Below, piece by piece: positions 20,555-21,629 of a stretch of 21,629 nt of DNA. The number at the start of each line of letters is the position of its first letter. Positions within the stretch are counted from its first letter, which is position 1. The notes beneath the pieces are model-generated. The model saw nothing but the letters and a program-made list of their open reading frames with translations. It was not told where the DNA came from and made no database searches. This DNA comes from Hoskinsella mucinilytica (GTDB lineage Bacteria > Bacillota_I > Bacilli_A > Erysipelotrichales > Erysipelotrichaceae). The stretch lies in the NCBI RefSeq assembly GCF_045223415.1, contig NZ_JBEQZJ010000052.1:1-21629 (forward strand). Direction: 5' to 3'. The translations under genes were made by a program, and so were the position numbers.

Positions 20555-21604
20555 TTGGCGAAGTTAAAATTACAACATTTATGTAAGCAATATCGTGATA
20601 TTATTGCATTAGATGATTTTTCATTAAGGCTGAATGATAAATCATTTGTTGTATTAGCTGGACCAAGTGGTTGTGGGAAAACAACCTTATTGCATTGTAT
20701 TGCAGGATTGCTTCCATTAGATTATGGTCATATTCTATTAAATGATAATGAAATAACGAATATGAATTCAGGTGATAGGAATATTGCAATGGTTTTTCAA
20801 AATGCTGCTTTATTTCCACATTTGACTGTTTATGAAAATATTTCTTATGGTTTAGAATTTCAAGGTTTTAATAAAAAGCAGATAGGCGATTCAATACATG
20901 AACTTACAGAAATACTTTCAATATCATCGCTTCTTAATCGGAAATCAAGTACATTAAGTGGTGGACAACAGCAAAGGGTGGCAATTGCTAGAGCACTTGT
21001 TAGAAAACCTGATTTGTTCCTTATGGATGAGCCACTAAGTTCCTTAGATGCAAATTTGAAATCTCAATTACGTATTGAAATAGCTCAACTTTATCAAAAG
21101 CAAGATGCAACTTTTGTTTATGTGACACACGATCAAACTGAGGCAATGACCTTAGCTGATGTGTTAATCGTGATGAGGGATGGTAGGATTCAACAAATTG
21201 GGAAACCGAAGGATTTGTATCATAATCCTATAAATTTATTTGTTGCTAATTTTCTTGGAAAATATGGAATAAATAAGATTGAAGGAATAATAAAAGGAAA
21301 TAAACTCTATTTTTTTGATCTTATACATAGCCTTAATTTAGAATATGAAGATCAAAAGATTTTGCTTGGTTTCAGACCACAGTTTGTTTTTGTAGATTCA
21401 AGGGGAATACAAGGTACGATTATTCTTATAGAAGATATCGGGGATGAGATTTATTATCATATTTTGGTAAATGGTATCAAGCTTATCATGAAGTATAAAG
21501 GTGTAAAAGAGTATCAATTAAATGATAAGATACTAATAAATTTTGATTGGAAAAATGCACTATTTTTTGATAAGACTACGGAGGAGAGAGTATTTATTGG
21601 CTAG
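20555..21604 (+). CDS. sugar-type ABC transporter ATPase (MsmK/UgpC-like), stand-alone
   Basis: A 349-aa ATPase of the CUT1/MalK-UgpC-MsmK class that powers import by binding-protein-dependent permeases. Walker A GPSGCGKTT is at 36-44, Q-loop FQNAALFP about 81-88, signature LSGGQQQRVAIARAL 134-148, Walker B LFLMDEP 154-160 with Glu159, and His192 in YVTHDQTEAM. The C-terminal regulatory/TOBE part (about 235-349) keeps the LGxRPx motif, with Gln instead of the usual Glu, and looks divergent. It starts with TTG (20555) after AGGAAG; no ATG is near. No permease or binding-protein gene is adjacent and a terminator follows at once. It may serve several transporters, as MsmK does in streptococci, but partners upstream cannot be excluded elsewhere. 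PotA/FbpC-type use is an alternative. Confidence 0.9.
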   Translation: MAKLKLQHLCKQYRDIIALDDFSLRLNDKSFVVLAGPSGCGKTTLLHCIAGLLPLDYGHILLNDNEITNMNSGDRNIAMVFQNAALFPHLTVYENISYGLEFQGFNKKQIGDSIHELTEILSISSLLNRKSSTLSGGQQQRVAIARALVRKPDLFLMDEPLSSLDANLKSQLRIEIAQLYQKQDATFVYVTHDQTEAMTLADVLIVMRDGRIQQIGKPKDLYHNPINLFVANFLGKYGINKIEGIIKGNKLYFFDLIHSLNLEYEDQKILLGFRPQFVFVDSRGIQGTIILIEDIGDEIYYHILVNGIKLIMKYKGVKEYQLNDKILINFDWKNALFFDKTTEERVFIG

Positions 21605-21628
21605 AGAAGGCGAAAGCCTTCTTTTTTT
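21605..21628 (+). terminator. terminator of the ATPase gene
   Basis: AGAAGGC (21605-21611) pairs with GCCTTCT (21616-21622) around a GAAA tetraloop, followed by seven T. It starts just after the stop codon. Confidence 0.92.
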
Positions 21629-21629
21629 C

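Noticed and set aside
1..21629. CRISPR array, rRNA, prophage or integrated plasmid
   Set aside because: No regularly spaced repeats, rRNA segments, integrase, structural phage genes or replication genes were seen on either strand.

Overview
The window reads as ordinary chromosome from a low-GC Gram-positive bacterium (Bacillota). The AT-rich codon use, strong Shine-Dalgarno sites, TATAAT-type promoters, the SipW/TasA-like pair and the closely packed intrinsic terminators fit a gut Erysipelotrichales-type organism. That placement is inference, not shown by a marker gene.

Left part (1-6012): a LysR regulator runs tail to tail, with a 12-bp coding overlap, into a large SWIM/SNF2 helicase on the minus strand. 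A free-standing tRNA-Gln(CUG) with a consensus promoter and terminator follows. Next is a lone PTS EIIB gene (minus strand) with a probable cre site and a hairpin at its transcript start. A decayed second copy of that EIIB gene lies in the adjacent gap. A two-gene unit of unknown function (HTH protein plus 94-aa protein) closes this part.

Middle (6013-12400): an ABC-F ATPase with one intact and one degenerate ATP site, gltX, then a 1,885-bp IS4/IS231-like insertion sequence, then yeiH (UPF0324 transporter). gltX and yeiH converge. The IS sits exactly at the centre of what was their shared bidirectional terminator hairpin: the two half-arms and a 10-bp target duplication are still visible on either side. 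The IS carries its own strong terminator, which now probably ends gltX transcription.

Right part (12401-21629): a PaaI-type thioesterase and a second LysR regulator; a secreted TasA/camelysin-like protein followed by its dedicated SipW-type signal peptidase, which has an extra FxLYD-like domain predicted to lie in the cytosol; a long-form Xaa-Pro aminopeptidase; a CpXC zinc-motif protein; an ST7-like TPR protein; an XRE-HTH plus helical-repeat (RRNPP-like) regulator; a roughly 335-bp gap that ends in a terminator and may encode a short RNA or leader; and a stand-alone MsmK/UgpC-type sugar-ABC ATPase with its own terminator at the window edge.

No CRISPR array, rRNA, prophage or recognised defence island is visible. 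The most interesting items are the IS insertion into a terminator dyad, the SipW-FxLYD fusion with a Met-Gln mini-ORF over its start, the half-dead ABC-F ATPase, the EIIB relic, and the unexplained transcript-like segment between the RRNPP-like regulator and the orphan ATPase.
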